A DNA stretch of 64,000 nt. Origin: Polynucleobacter difficilis (GTDB taxonomy: Bacteria > Pseudomonadota > Gammaproteobacteria > Burkholderiales > Burkholderiaceae). A program made the translations under genes and the position numbers. The stretch spans positions 248,001 through 312,000 of the forward strand of contig NZ_CP023276.1 of the NCBI RefSeq assembly GCF_003065365.1. Direction: 5' to 3'. Of the stretch, positions 17,211-26,911 are shown in pieces (the stretch's first letter is position 1; each line of letters opens with the position of its first letter). The notes beneath the pieces were generated by a model. The model saw only the letters and a program-made list of their open reading frames with translations, had not been told where the DNA came from and did not search any database.

Positions 17211-18212
17211 ATGGATATTAAGGGTAAAAAATTTGTTGTTGTGGGTGGCGCAGGTCTTATCGGATCGCACACTATTGATCAATTACTTAAAGAAGATGTT
17301 AAAGAGGTAATTATTTATGATAATTTTCTTCGGGGTAGCAAAGAAAATTTAAGCAATGCCTTAAAAGATCCACGCACCAAGATTTATGATGTTGGTGGCG
17401 ACATAATGCAAACAGATATTCTTGAATCTGCTTTTAACGGGGCGGATGGTGTTTTTCACCTGGCTGCATTATGGCTTCTGCAATGCCATGATTATCCTAG
17501 GAGTGCTTTTGACGTCAATATTCGCGGCACTTTTAATGTAATCGAGGCTTGCATTAAAAAAGATATTAAACGACTTGTCTATTCTTCTTCAGCTTCTGTT
17601 TACGGCGATGCAGCTTATGAGCCAATGGACGAGAGCCACCCCTTTAACAATCAAAATTTTTATGGCGCAACTAAAATTTGCGGTGAAGCTATGTTGAGAG
17701 CATTCCATCATCGATACAAACTTAATTATGTTGGACTGCGTTACATGAATGTCTATGGGCCGCGTCAAGACTATCATGGTGCTTATATCGCAGTCATAAT
17801 GAAGATGCTGGATGCAATTGACAGGGGTGAAAGTCCAACTATCCTCGGGGATGGGTCCGAGGCATTTGATTTTGTCGCGGTTGAAGATTGTGGTGTTGCC
17901 AATGTATGCGCAATGAAAGCTGATGCAACCGATTCTTTCTATAACGTTGGGACTGGCAAACGAACTTCATTAAAAGAGTTGGCTGAGATTTTGATGTACT
18001 TGACTGATTTTAAACAATCGATTAATTATGCTCCTCGAAGCCAGGCTACCTTAGTTAGAAATAGGATTGGCTGCCCAGAAAAAGCAAGAAGTGAAATTAA
18101 GTTTGCTGCAAAAATAGATCTTGAGGAAGGACTTAAACGTTTAATAAGTTGGCGATCTACACATAAGCATGAACTAGAGGTTCGTAGGCAGGCTGTTGGC
18201 CTGGTTGGATAA
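17211..18212 (+). CDS. NAD-dependent nucleotide-sugar epimerase/dehydratase
   Basis: An extended SDR protein with VVVGGAGLIGSHTID near the N-terminus, SSSASVYGD and the catalytic YGATK, plus the C-terminal sugar-binding segment GLRYMNVYGPRQDYHG. It resembles UDP-glucose 4-epimerase-like proteins of O-antigen clusters, but substrate and reaction cannot be set from sequence. I chose ATG 17211 (MDIKGKKFVVV); an in-frame TTG at 17196 is less likely. It is followed after 5 bp by a sugar aminotransferase, so it may supply a keto or epimerised substrate to that enzyme. Confidence 0.8.
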   Translation: MDIKGKKFVVVGGAGLIGSHTIDQLLKEDVKEVIIYDNFLRGSKENLSNALKDPRTKIYDVGGDIMQTDILESAFNGADGVFHLAALWLLQCHDYPRSAFDVNIRGTFNVIEACIKKDIKRLVYSSSASVYGDAAYEPMDESHPFNNQNFYGATKICGEAMLRAFHHRYKLNYVGLRYMNVYGPRQDYHGAYIAVIMKMLDAIDRGESPTILGDGSEAFDFVAVEDCGVANVCAMKADATDSFYNVGTGKRTSLKELAEILMYLTDFKQSINYAPRSQATLVRNRIGCPEKARSEIKFAAKIDLEEGLKRLISWRSTHKHELEVRRQAVGLVG

Positions 18213-18217
18213 AAACT

Positions 18218-19414
18218 ATGTCATATTTAAATGTCCCAATTGCACGAACCAATCTAACAGAAGCCGAGATTCAATCAGTTTTGGATCCGTTACGAACTGG
18301 CTGGTTGGTACAGGGCCCTAAAGTTAAAGAATTTGAGGATAAATGGTCTCAGTTTACTGGCTCTAAAAATTCTATTGCTGTTACATCGTGTACTTCCGCA
18401 CTCCATCTTTCATTAGCTGCACTTGGATTTGGCCCAGGAGATGAAGCAATTGTTCCTGCCTTTACATGGGTTTCTACAGCTAATGTGGTTGAGCATCTAG
18501 GAGGAAGGGTGATTTTTTGTGATATTGATTTAGAAACATTTAATTTAGATGTAACTAAATTAGAAGAAAAAATTACCGGTAAGACCAAAGCAATTCTGCC
18601 AGTGCATTTATTTGGATTGGCTGCAAATATAGAGCCTATTATTAATCTTGCTAAAAAACATGGTCTTTGGGTAATAGAGGATGCTGCTTGCGGGTTTGGA
18701 AGTCGTTATCACGGTCAACATGTTGGTACGTTTGGTGATACTGGCTGCTTTAGTTTTCATCCTCGTAAAGCCATTACTACGGGCGAAGGTGGCATGATAA
18801 CTACTAACGATGATGCGTTGGCTGAAAGACTTCGTAGACTGCGTGATCATGGAGCTGCTATGTCTGATCTTCAGAGGCATTTAGGGGCTCAGCCATATTT
18901 ACTTGCCGATCATCCTGATGCAGGCTATAACCAGCGGATGACTGATATGCAGGCAGCTCTTGGAGCTTCTCAAATGAATCGCGCAGCAAATATTATTTCT
19001 GAGCGTCAGTCTATTGCAGCAGAATATGATAAGGAATTTTCAGCTCTAGAATGGTTGTCAACCCCAGCAAATATAGAGAACTATGAGCATGGATATCAGA
19101 GCTACCCCTGCCTATTTAGTCCTGAAGAGGTTAAAAACGCAGTCAAGCTAGCTGATTTTCAACAAATAAGCGAAATTAAATCTGCTCGCAATAATTGGAT
19201 GAATCAATTATTGGCATCTGGTATTTCCACTCGACCCGCAACACATGCGGTTCATATGCTCAATTTTTACGAAAAAAAATATCATCTAAAGCCTGAGGAT
19301 TATCCAAATGCTTGGGCAGCTAATGACTGTAGTATTTCTCTACCTCTTTTCCATGGTATTACCGAAAATGAGATGGCACATGTAATTCAGAGTGTAAAAG
19401 ATAGAGTTAAATAA
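18218..19414 (+). CDS. Sugar aminotransferase (DegT/DnrJ/EryC1/StrS family)
   Basis: A PLP enzyme of 398 aa that aminates a keto-sugar nucleotide. It shows SCTSALHLSLAALGFGPGDE, the aspartate in WVIEDAACGFGS and the PLP lysine K184 in SFHPRKAITTGEGGM. The 4-keto or 3-keto preference is unknown. The C-terminal region has an insertion around residues 285-320 relative to shorter members. The stop overlaps the next start by one base (TAATG), coupling it to an AsnB-like amidotransferase. Confidence 0.85.
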   Translation: MSYLNVPIARTNLTEAEIQSVLDPLRTGWLVQGPKVKEFEDKWSQFTGSKNSIAVTSCTSALHLSLAALGFGPGDEAIVPAFTWVSTANVVEHLGGRVIFCDIDLETFNLDVTKLEEKITGKTKAILPVHLFGLAANIEPIINLAKKHGLWVIEDAACGFGSRYHGQHVGTFGDTGCFSFHPRKAITTGEGGMITTNDDALAERLRRLRDHGAAMSDLQRHLGAQPYLLADHPDAGYNQRMTDMQAALGASQMNRAANIISERQSIAAEYDKEFSALEWLSTPANIENYEHGYQSYPCLFSPEEVKNAVKLADFQQISEIKSARNNWMNQLLASGISTRPATHAVHMLNFYEKKYHLKPEDYPNAWAANDCSISLPLFHGITENEMAHVIQSVKDRVK

Positions 19415-21288
19415 TGTGCGGCATTGCTGGCATGGTTAATTTAGATGGTCGCCCTGTTGTTCGCGAAACCTTGCAAAATATGACTGACGCCATTACTCAT
19501 CGTGGGCCAGATGGAGAGGGTCATTGGATAGACGGAAATATTGGTTTAGGCCATCGAAGATTAGCCATTATTGATTTATCTCCGGCTGGACACCAGCCAA
19601 TGATTACAGGAGATGGGAGATTCGTTTTAAGCTATAACGGGGAGGTCTATAATTTTAGAGAATTGAGAAAGGAGTTAGAAATGCTGGGGCATAGCTTCCG
19701 CGGCAATTCTGACTCTGAGGTGGTTCTTAAATCAATAGCTCACTGGGGGAATGATGCATTTCTCAAATTCAATGGGATGTTTGCACTAGCTTTTTGGGAC
19801 GCCAAAGATCGAAAATTATTACTTGCACGTGATAGGTATGGTGTTAAGCCGCTATATTATTCAAAACAAGACAATACTCTTTATTTTGCCTCAGAGCAAA
19901 AGGCATTCACCGGCTTAACGAGTTTTAGGAAAGAAATAAATAAACCAGCTTTGTTGGAATATTTTACTTTTCAAAATCTTTTTACTAGTCAGACATTATT
20001 GAAAGACGTGGAGTTATTAAAGCCTGGGCATTATTTAGAAGTATTTCTGGGGTCGAGTAATACAGTATTCAATATTAATTGTTATTGGGACTATAGATTT
20101 CGAGAGCCTGAGCAACAGAAAAAGCCCCAGGAGTATCTTGAAGAGCTTGATAGATTATTTAACCAGGCCGTAAAAAGGCAGCTTATTGGCGATGTTGAAT
20201 TAGGAGCTTATTTAAGCGGCGGTATGGATTCTGGTTCCATAACGGCTATCGCAGCAAATAAATTTCCCAATCTAAAAAGTTTTACGTGCGGATTTGATTT
20301 AAGCTCAGCATCTGGTATTGAGCTTGCATTTGACGAAAGGGTTAATGCTGAAGCAATGTCTGCCAGCTTTAAAACTGAACATTATGAAATGGTTCTCAAG
20401 GCAGGTGACATGGAGCGGTGTTTGCCAAGGCTTGCATGGCATTTGGAGGAGCCGCGGGTAGGTCAAAGTTACCCTAATTATTATGCGGCCTACTTAGCGA
20501 GTAAATTTGTAAAAGTGGTCTTATCTGGCACTGGTGGTGATGAGCTATTTGGGGGATACCCATGGCGTTATTACAGAGCGGCTAATTGTCAAAATTTTGA
20601 AGATTATGTAAATCAGTATTATGGCTATTGGCAAAGATTATTAAGTAATACCCAAATAAAACAAATGTTTGCTCCGGTTTGGGGTGATGTAAAAGATGTT
20701 TGGACTCGCGATATTTTTCGTGATGTATTTGCTACACATGATAATGAGCTTAAACGCCCAGAAGACTACATAAATCATTCATTATATTTTGAGGCTAAAA
20801 CCTTCTTGCATGGATTATTTGTGGTTGAAGACAAGTTGTCGATGGCTCATGGGTTAGAAACTAGAGTCCCATTTATGGATAATGACCTTGTTGATTTTGC
20901 TATGCAATGCCCAGTTAGTCTTAAATTAAATAATTTATCTAACGTATTAAAGATAAATGAAAACGATCCCCGGGATAAGCAGGGGGTATATTTTCAGAAG
21001 ACTAATGATGGAAAACAGATCCTTAGGGATGTAATGAGAAGATATATCCCAGAGGATGTTGTGAAGAGAGAAAAACAAGGATTTTCTTCGCCTGATGCAA
21101 GTTGGTTTAAGGGCGATAGCATCAATTTCGTTAAAATGAAACTATTAAATAAAAATGCAAACATTTACAACTTTTTTGATAGAGCCACAATCACATCATT
21201 GCTCGGAGAGCATTTGCAGGGAAGCCAAAATAGACGCTTATTAATATGGTCTTTGTTAAATATAGAAGTTTGGCTGGAAAGTTTCTAA
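19414..21288 (+). CDS. asnB: AsnB-like glutamine amidotransferase (first of three)
   Basis: An N-terminal class II glutaminase domain with nucleophile Cys2 (MCGIAGMV) and RHRGPDGEG-type motifs, joined to a C-terminal synthetase domain with the PP-loop LSGGMDSG and SGTGGDELFGGY. In O-antigen clusters such proteins (for example WbpS) amidate the carboxylate of uronic-acid residues rather than make free asparagine. The uronic acid genes just upstream support that here. At 624 aa it has normal length. It is coupled to the aminotransferase before it. True asparagine synthetase remains possible but is less likely given three copies in the island. Confidence 0.85.
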   Translation: MCGIAGMVNLDGRPVVRETLQNMTDAITHRGPDGEGHWIDGNIGLGHRRLAIIDLSPAGHQPMITGDGRFVLSYNGEVYNFRELRKELEMLGHSFRGNSDSEVVLKSIAHWGNDAFLKFNGMFALAFWDAKDRKLLLARDRYGVKPLYYSKQDNTLYFASEQKAFTGLTSFRKEINKPALLEYFTFQNLFTSQTLLKDVELLKPGHYLEVFLGSSNTVFNINCYWDYRFREPEQQKKPQEYLEELDRLFNQAVKRQLIGDVELGAYLSGGMDSGSITAIAANKFPNLKSFTCGFDLSSASGIELAFDERVNAEAMSASFKTEHYEMVLKAGDMERCLPRLAWHLEEPRVGQSYPNYYAAYLASKFVKVVLSGTGGDELFGGYPWRYYRAANCQNFEDYVNQYYGYWQRLLSNTQIKQMFAPVWGDVKDVWTRDIFRDVFATHDNELKRPEDYINHSLYFEAKTFLHGLFVVEDKLSMAHGLETRVPFMDNDLVDFAMQCPVSLKLNNLSNVLKINENDPRDKQGVYFQKTNDGKQILRDVMRRYIPEDVVKREKQGFSSPDASWFKGDSINFVKMKLLNKNANIYNFFDRATITSLLGEHLQGSQNRRLLIWSLLNIEVWLESF

Positions 21289-21342
21289 GAATATAAAAGC
21301 TGTAATATTTAGAATATAAAACAACAAAGAAAGAGTTTATTT

Positions 21343-22674
21343 GTGACTGTTCTAAATAACTTTACATTGACAGAATACGAAAAGTATTTGAAGGCCACTA
21401 AAGCAAAATATCCCTGCGTGGGTTTCGAGGTATTAGATTATGAAATACTCCCAGATCGTTTTGCAATAATTCGTCACGATGTAGATATGTCCCCTTACTG
21501 CGCAATTGAAATTGCAAGAATTGAGGCAAGGCATGGAGTTAGAGCAACCTATACAATAATCCTCAATGAAAAATTTTATAATCCGTTTGAAATAAGTGTA
21601 CGAAAATTAATTGCTGAAATATCTGAACTTGGCCATGATATAGGCCTGCATTTTGATCCAGAGTGGCATGATATTCGATCCGAAGTACAGCTTTCTGATG
21701 CTATAAGATGGGAGGCTGACTTATTAAATAAAATACTCCTGAAAGAAAATGTCAAACCTGTAAAAACATTTTCTTTTCATAATACAACTCCTTTTTCAAT
21801 GAAATGCCAAAAAAGATTTTATGCTTCTTTGAGGAATGCTTACGCTGGTGATTTACAGAAACACGTTCAATACATAAGCGATTCAAATGGTTTCTGGAGG
21901 CATCGATCATGGGATGCATTATTAATGGAAGATCATCCGAGAATACAAATTTTGACGCACCCTGAGTGGTGGATGTCGAAAGAGCTTGAGCCTGCTGAGA
22001 AAGTTTGCAATGAGCTTTCTAGGAGGGCAATAAATGCATGGCATGAATACAGATCCCATCCAATGCTTAGGAGCAATGATTCGGGTCTTGAGGCCGCGTT
22101 AAAAATTCTCCCGTCAATATATGGTCATGAGGGTGATAGCTTACTATTGAGTTGGTTAAGCGGTAATCGTAAAGAGGCTTATCTAAGACTATTTTTCATG
22201 TTTGAAAGAAGGGTAGCAGAGGTTTTTGATAGAGTTTTATTGGACAATATTTCCAAACTTGGGCAAGATTTTCTAAATGTCATTAAAAAGCTTTCTCTTG
22301 GAGTTGATCTATTGGTCGTGTTTAATATTTTTTTAAATATTGATCACGAAAGGTCTTACGGAATTACTGCGGTCGAATTTAATAATATGATCTTATTAAA
22401 AAAATCACTATGCTTTGGTTCTTATGAAATATCAGCAGAGATATTTCAGCAAGAGTTTGATAAATTATGTGAAATAAATAATAAATTTATAGATTGGATT
22501 GATGCTTTTGGAAGTATAGACAATATTAATCCTACTATACAGTGCAATATGGGCTATAAAAATAATGATAGTTGGATACATCTATGGCTAGCTGATCACC
22601 AAAAACTTTTTGGGATATCAAGCGAATGCATTGAGCAAATGACGGTGAAAGATTACAAGTATGATGCAAACTGA
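21343..22674 (+). CDS. Polysaccharide deacetylase-like protein with unknown C-terminal domain
   Basis: The N-terminal half (about residues 35-215) looks like a divergent NodB-type barrel. RHDVD (H45, D46, D48), LGHDIGLHFD (H98, H103) and HPEWW are candidate metal ligands, replacing the classical TFDDG and HxxxH forms. Residues from about 240 to 443 match nothing I recognise. There is no signal peptide, so any activity is cytoplasmic, perhaps on a nucleotide or lipid-linked sugar. GTG is the start; AGAAAGAG lies upstream. It overlaps the formyltransferase-like gene by 14 bp. Function is not established. Confidence 0.6.
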   Translation: MTVLNNFTLTEYEKYLKATKAKYPCVGFEVLDYEILPDRFAIIRHDVDMSPYCAIEIARIEARHGVRATYTIILNEKFYNPFEISVRKLIAEISELGHDIGLHFDPEWHDIRSEVQLSDAIRWEADLLNKILLKENVKPVKTFSFHNTTPFSMKCQKRFYASLRNAYAGDLQKHVQYISDSNGFWRHRSWDALLMEDHPRIQILTHPEWWMSKELEPAEKVCNELSRRAINAWHEYRSHPMLRSNDSGLEAALKILPSIYGHEGDSLLLSWLSGNRKEAYLRLFFMFERRVAEVFDRVLLDNISKLGQDFLNVIKKLSLGVDLLVVFNIFLNIDHERSYGITAVEFNNMILLKKSLCFGSYEISAEIFQQEFDKLCEINNKFIDWIDAFGSIDNINPTIQCNMGYKNNDSWIHLWLADHQKLFGISSECIEQMTVKDYKYDAN

Positions 22675-23695
22675 AGATGCAAGCTTAAAGATATTAGTGC
22701 TTTGCACTGTAGAAACAGGGCTTGATTCGATCTCAGACTTTATCAGAAGAGGGGGGGGGATTGTAGGTCTAGTAGGCCTGAATCCCAAAATAGCGAACCC
22801 TTTAATAGTAAGTGGATTTACGGATGTAGCTATTTTTGCAAAAAAGCATAATATTCCTTACGCTTATATTGAAAGCTATGATTTAAGTCTAGAAGCAGAT
22901 GCTGAAATTATCAAATCGATGGACTTCAACTTGGTGTGGGTTGCTGGATGGCAAAGATTGGTCCCTTCTTGGTTAATTCAATTAAGTGCGAGCGGGGTTT
23001 TAGGTTGTCACGGAAGTCCAGATGGTATAACAGGAGGGAGAGGTAGATCTCCGCAAAATTGGGCGTTAATCTTGGATGCCAATCGTTTTGATTTGGCTTT
23101 ATTTTTAATTACTCCAGGAGTGGATGATGGGCCAATCGTAACCCAGAGATCCTTTGCATATTTTCCAGGGGACGACATAAGAATTTCATACTACAGGGTA
23201 TCAATAGCGGTAGCAGACATGATGCTGGAAGTGGTTTCAGACCCAGAGTGTTTACTCACTCCTAAGGCACAGAAAAGTCAGGGCTTTTATTTCCCCAAAA
23301 GAATTCCCGAGGACGGTATAGTTGACTGGAACAAAGAGCGTAAATTTATTTTACGTCAATGCAGGGCATTGACTCACCCATACCCTGGACTGCAAACTTA
23401 TTTTGAGAATATACAAATTATCCTATGGGAGTGCGCTGACTTTGATGATGTTATTGATTCAGATGTTGGCCAAATAAGCAACTGCTTTTGTTCTGGTGAA
23501 TTTCTGGTTAATTGTAAAAATGGGCGAATATTAGTACGAAAATGGACATCTAATGGAGAATGGGCTCCTGTCCATGGTATGCAACTTGAAGGCCAATCTT
23601 TTAAGGCTCAAATGAACAATATTGCCGAGAGACATCAGAGTAAAAATTCATTGCAGATATTAAGTCCCCGTATCACTAGATGGTTAATGGAGTAG
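22661..23695 (+). CDS. Formyltransferase-like protein (sugar N-formyltransferase candidate)
   Basis: Resembles the Fmt/ArnA catalytic domain: a Rossmann-like start, the loop CHGSPDGITGGRGRSPQNWA (H117) and GVDDGPIV (D155), followed by a C-terminal domain with the WN.E..I.RQCRAL segment. In Fmt and ArnA the catalytic set is Asn-x-His plus Asp; here the Asn position is Gly115. It may use formyl-tetrahydrofolate on an amino sugar made by the neighbouring aminotransferase, or do something else. A G9 tract lies at 22751-22759, early in the gene. ATG at 22661 or 22664; 14-bp overlap with the preceding gene. Confidence 0.65.
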   Translation: MMQTEDASLKILVLCTVETGLDSISDFIRRGGGIVGLVGLNPKIANPLIVSGFTDVAIFAKKHNIPYAYIESYDLSLEADAEIIKSMDFNLVWVAGWQRLVPSWLIQLSASGVLGCHGSPDGITGGRGRSPQNWALILDANRFDLALFLITPGVDDGPIVTQRSFAYFPGDDIRISYYRVSIAVADMMLEVVSDPECLLTPKAQKSQGFYFPKRIPEDGIVDWNKERKFILRQCRALTHPYPGLQTYFENIQIILWECADFDDVIDSDVGQISNCFCSGEFLVNCKNGRILVRKWTSNGEWAPVHGMQLEGQSFKAQMNNIAERHQSKNSLQILSPRITRWLME

Positions 23696-23778
23696 CTCTT
23701 ATTTAATATGGATAGCTATAAACGGAAGCATTAAAGATAGGCCATTATTAATTTTCTTCTTAAATGCTACAATTGACC

Positions 23779-24438
23779 ATGAAACACAAGAGCTTAAAGC
23801 CATTCGATCTTAAGACGGCATATAAAGATTCGTATGAAAGATTTGGGGATACCCCTGCTGGAGTTCAATGGCCCCGAGGGCGTCAAGAACTTCGTTTTAA
23901 TTCCCTTACATGTAATTTTAAAAAGACGAGATTTTTCTCGGTACTTGATTATGGGTGTGGGCTAGGACATTTAAAGCCATATTTGGATGAAAGATTTCCA
24001 AATTATGAATATTATGGCGTTGATATAGTGCCTGAATTTATAGCTGCAATTAAAAAAAAATACCCAGAAATAATCGTTAATCTAATCGATTCATACCATG
24101 ACGTAAGCGGAAATTTTGATTACATTGTTATATCGGGTGTATTTAATATTAGGGATGAAAAAATATATTCCCATTACTTGCAAAAAGTTAAATATATTTT
24201 AAAGCACTTGTTTAGTATTGCAAAAATCTCATTATCCGTAAACTTTATGACTGATAAAGTAGACTATATGCAGATTCATGCAATGCACTTCAACCCTGCG
24301 GAGATGACAAATTTTGTGATGAATGAAATTACACCACGTTTCACATTGGATGCCTCATATATGCCTTATGAATATACGATTACCATGTTTAAAGATTTTG
24401 AAATAATTCGCCCAGATAATATTTATAATCCTGCCTAA
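23779..24438 (+). CDS. SAM-dependent methyltransferase
   Basis: A class I fold with motif I VLDYGCGLGHLKPYL and the acidic post-I loop YYGVDIVPEFI; about 219 aa from ATG 23779. An in-frame ATG at 23764 would add MLQLT. TGCTACAAT at 23765-23773 resembles an extended -10 box directly before the ATG, so a short-leader promoter in the 68-bp gap is possible but unproven. It is coupled to the next gene by TAATG. Substrate unknown; sugar O- or N-methylation is likely from context. Confidence 0.7.
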   Translation: MKHKSLKPFDLKTAYKDSYERFGDTPAGVQWPRGRQELRFNSLTCNFKKTRFFSVLDYGCGLGHLKPYLDERFPNYEYYGVDIVPEFIAAIKKKYPEIIVNLIDSYHDVSGNFDYIVISGVFNIRDEKIYSHYLQKVKYILKHLFSIAKISLSVNFMTDKVDYMQIHAMHFNPAEMTNFVMNEITPRFTLDASYMPYEYTITMFKDFEIIRPDNIYNPA

Positions 24439-25456
24439 TGAAAATTGAAAAACTAAATATTACTTTTGCTGAAAGGTATGAAAGTTTTTTATTGGTACAT
24501 CAAGAGGCCCTAATTTACCATTCTTGGCGCTATCAAAATTTTCTTGTGGAGTTGTTGGATTGTTGTCAAGAAACTCGTCTGGTAGTTGATCGTGAGGGGC
24601 AAATATTGGCTGCACTTCCATTAATGAGCATGAATGATTGTAAGTATGGAAGGGTTTTTAATTCAATGCCTTACTACGGGAGTCATGGGAGCATTATTGG
24701 TAACAATGCCGAAGCAGTACGTATGCTTCAAAATGAATTTCGTGACTTGCATCGTGACAACAAGGTTGCCGCCTCTACAGTTATAGAAAACCCGCTAAGC
24801 AAAAATGATAATAACAATTTTGATTATGATTTGTATGTAGAGCGAATTGGACAATTTACTAGAATAGAAAATTTAAAATCAGCTGATCTGATGGAAATAT
24901 TTCATTCTAAAACTAGAAATATGATTCGTAAGGCATGTAAATTAGGGATTACTTGTGAAGTAGATAATAAAAACTTTACATTCTTAGGCCGTGTACATCA
25001 TGAAAATATGTTGGAAGTTGGAGGGCTCAGTAAGACATTAAGATCTTTCGAGTTGATAAAAAAACATTTTATTGAGGAAAGTGACTATCGCCTTTATATT
25101 GCAAAGCATCAAGGTAGCGAGGTCGCTGGATTATTAGTTTTTTACTACAATTCCGTTGTTGAGTATTACACCCAGTAATTTCAAAGGATTACAGAGATAC
25201 CCAGGCCCTAAGTTTTTTAATTTTTAAGGCAATGTGTGATGCTGCTTATAGAGGTTATAAATTATGGAACTGGGGGGGGACTTGGTTAACCCAAGATGGA
25301 GTTTATCGATTTAAGAGTAGGTGGGGTACATTCGATAAGTCGTATCGTTATTTCATAAAGATAAGTAACTCAGCGTTATACGAGGCATCCTCCGGCGAGA
25401 TAGCATCAAGATATCCTAATTTCTTTGTCATACCATTTGGTGATCTTAAAATTTAA
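24438..25456 (+). pseudogene. FemAB/GNAT-like acyltransferase, disrupted by a one-base frameshift
   Basis: The first frame (24438-25178) ends in VEYYTQ and TAA. Restoring one base at the CCC run 25171-25173 gives VEYYTPVISKDYRDTQALSF and joins the second frame. That frame carries RGYKLWNWGGTWLTQDGVYRFKSRWG, the typical C-terminal core of FemAB-like/GNAT proteins in polysaccharide clusters, through to 25456. The repaired protein would be about 339 aa, a normal length. Members transfer aminoacyl or acyl groups; some modify surface glycans. It is either a true pseudogene, a recoded gene or a base-call error. A G8 tract lies at 25272-25279. Confidence 0.85.
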
Positions 25457-25518
25457 TTTTTTAAAGAGTTATTGGGATCACATAGCTTTAGTTAACAATT
25501 TAAAAAATTAATTTCATT

Positions 25519-26910
25519 ATGGAAAAATTAGATATTGTTGTAGGCGGAGGTATTGCTGGACTACTGGCGGCATTAATACTGTCGGAAAAGCAACAGCGTA
25601 AGGTTATTCTGATAGAGCGTGAGAATGAATTGGGTGGCCTATTACGTTCTTTTGACTATGGCATATACGGGAAGTTTGATTATGGCATGCATAATATGTA
25701 CGAGACAGGGATTCGGGAATTGGATGAATTCCTCTTTGATTTACTACCAGATAGTGAATGGCAGATACTTGAAGGTTCAAAGCGAGATTTAGCCGGAGCT
25801 ATATATGCAGGTAATGTTCAATATAATTCTCCATTTATAGATTTAAGAAATCTCGCTAAAAAAGAACATGAACTTTGCGTAAGTACATTCTTCAGTCAGC
25901 TTGATGAGATTGAAACTTCAATAGATAAAAGTGCTTATGAATACAACCGCACAAGATTTGGTGATGAAATTGCAAAACGACTGGATCAAATTCTGCGAAA
26001 GCAATTTGGAAAATCATCAAAGCAATTAGATTGGTTTGCAAATTATTTAAGTACATTGTATAGGGTCGTACTATTTGGTGAGTGCGCTATTCAAAAGCTA
26101 AATCAATCCAATCACCTTAGAGAATTAATCGCATGGCCTGAGCAACGAACTTTGCCATCTAATCTTGAGTCTGGGCGCAGAGCATATTACCCAAAGGAGT
26201 ATGGGATGTATCGTATAGTTGACTCTATTAAAGCAAGACTATTAGCTGCTGATGTAGAGGTTTATACAAGTTCTGAGGTTGTAGATATGAGTATTGATAG
26301 TGATAGAGTTTCCTCTATTAAAATTAGAGCTGCTGATGGTGAAAAAACAGTTAGTTCACTTGACAATATCATTTGGACATCTGGACTACATTCAGCTGCT
26401 AAAACATTAGGTATAAATCTTTTAGAGTATCAATTTGATAGGCCTAGGAAAACTATAGTTGTCAATATGGTTCTTGAGAGGCCTCCATTAATGGAAGACT
26501 TATATTATTTATATTCTTTTGAGCTAAACAGCAATATATTTAGAATCACTAACTATTTCAATTATTGTAAGAATGCAACCAGAGCAGATGGTTGGCCAAT
26601 ATCAGTCGAATTGTTGATTGACGAAGTATTGGGGGATAGAGAAATGTGCGATATGGCAATAAATCAGATAATTGATACTGGCATCATACTGAAATATTCA
26701 GATGTTATTTTCTCGTGTGCTGAAATAGTTAATCCCGGATTTCCAATGCCTACAATAAAAAATTTTACAGCCATAGAAAGTATTCGCAAAGATATTAACT
26801 CGATCGGAGCCAAAAATTTACATGTAGTTGGCGTTCAAACTGAGAAAGATATTTTTTTTCAGAGGGATGTAATATCCCAAGTTTGGAAAAAAATGGAGCA
26901 ATTAAATTAA
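25519..26910 (+). CDS. FAD-dependent amine-oxidase/protoporphyrinogen-oxidase-like oxidoreductase
   Basis: A 463-aa protein with the dinucleotide-binding start DIVVGGGIAGLLAALILSE, followed by IERENELGGLLRSF, as in NAD(P)-binding_8/amine oxidase and UDP-galactopyranose-mutase-like flavoproteins. The C-terminal FAD closure may be NLHVVGVQTEKDIFFQRDV. It has no signal peptide. Such proteins recur in O-antigen clusters without a well-defined reaction; oxidation or ring isomerisation of a sugar nucleotide is plausible. It sits within the poorly characterised block, two bases ahead of a C-methyltransferase-like gene. Confidence 0.65.
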   Translation: MEKLDIVVGGGIAGLLAALILSEKQQRKVILIERENELGGLLRSFDYGIYGKFDYGMHNMYETGIRELDEFLFDLLPDSEWQILEGSKRDLAGAIYAGNVQYNSPFIDLRNLAKKEHELCVSTFFSQLDEIETSIDKSAYEYNRTRFGDEIAKRLDQILRKQFGKSSKQLDWFANYLSTLYRVVLFGECAIQKLNQSNHLRELIAWPEQRTLPSNLESGRRAYYPKEYGMYRIVDSIKARLLAADVEVYTSSEVVDMSIDSDRVSSIKIRAADGEKTVSSLDNIIWTSGLHSAAKTLGINLLEYQFDRPRKTIVVNMVLERPPLMEDLYYLYSFELNSNIFRITNYFNYCKNATRADGWPISVELLIDEVLGDREMCDMAINQIIDTGIILKYSDVIFSCAEIVNPGFPMPTIKNFTAIESIRKDINSIGAKNLHVVGVQTEKDIFFQRDVISQVWKKMEQLN

Positions 26911-26911
26911 T

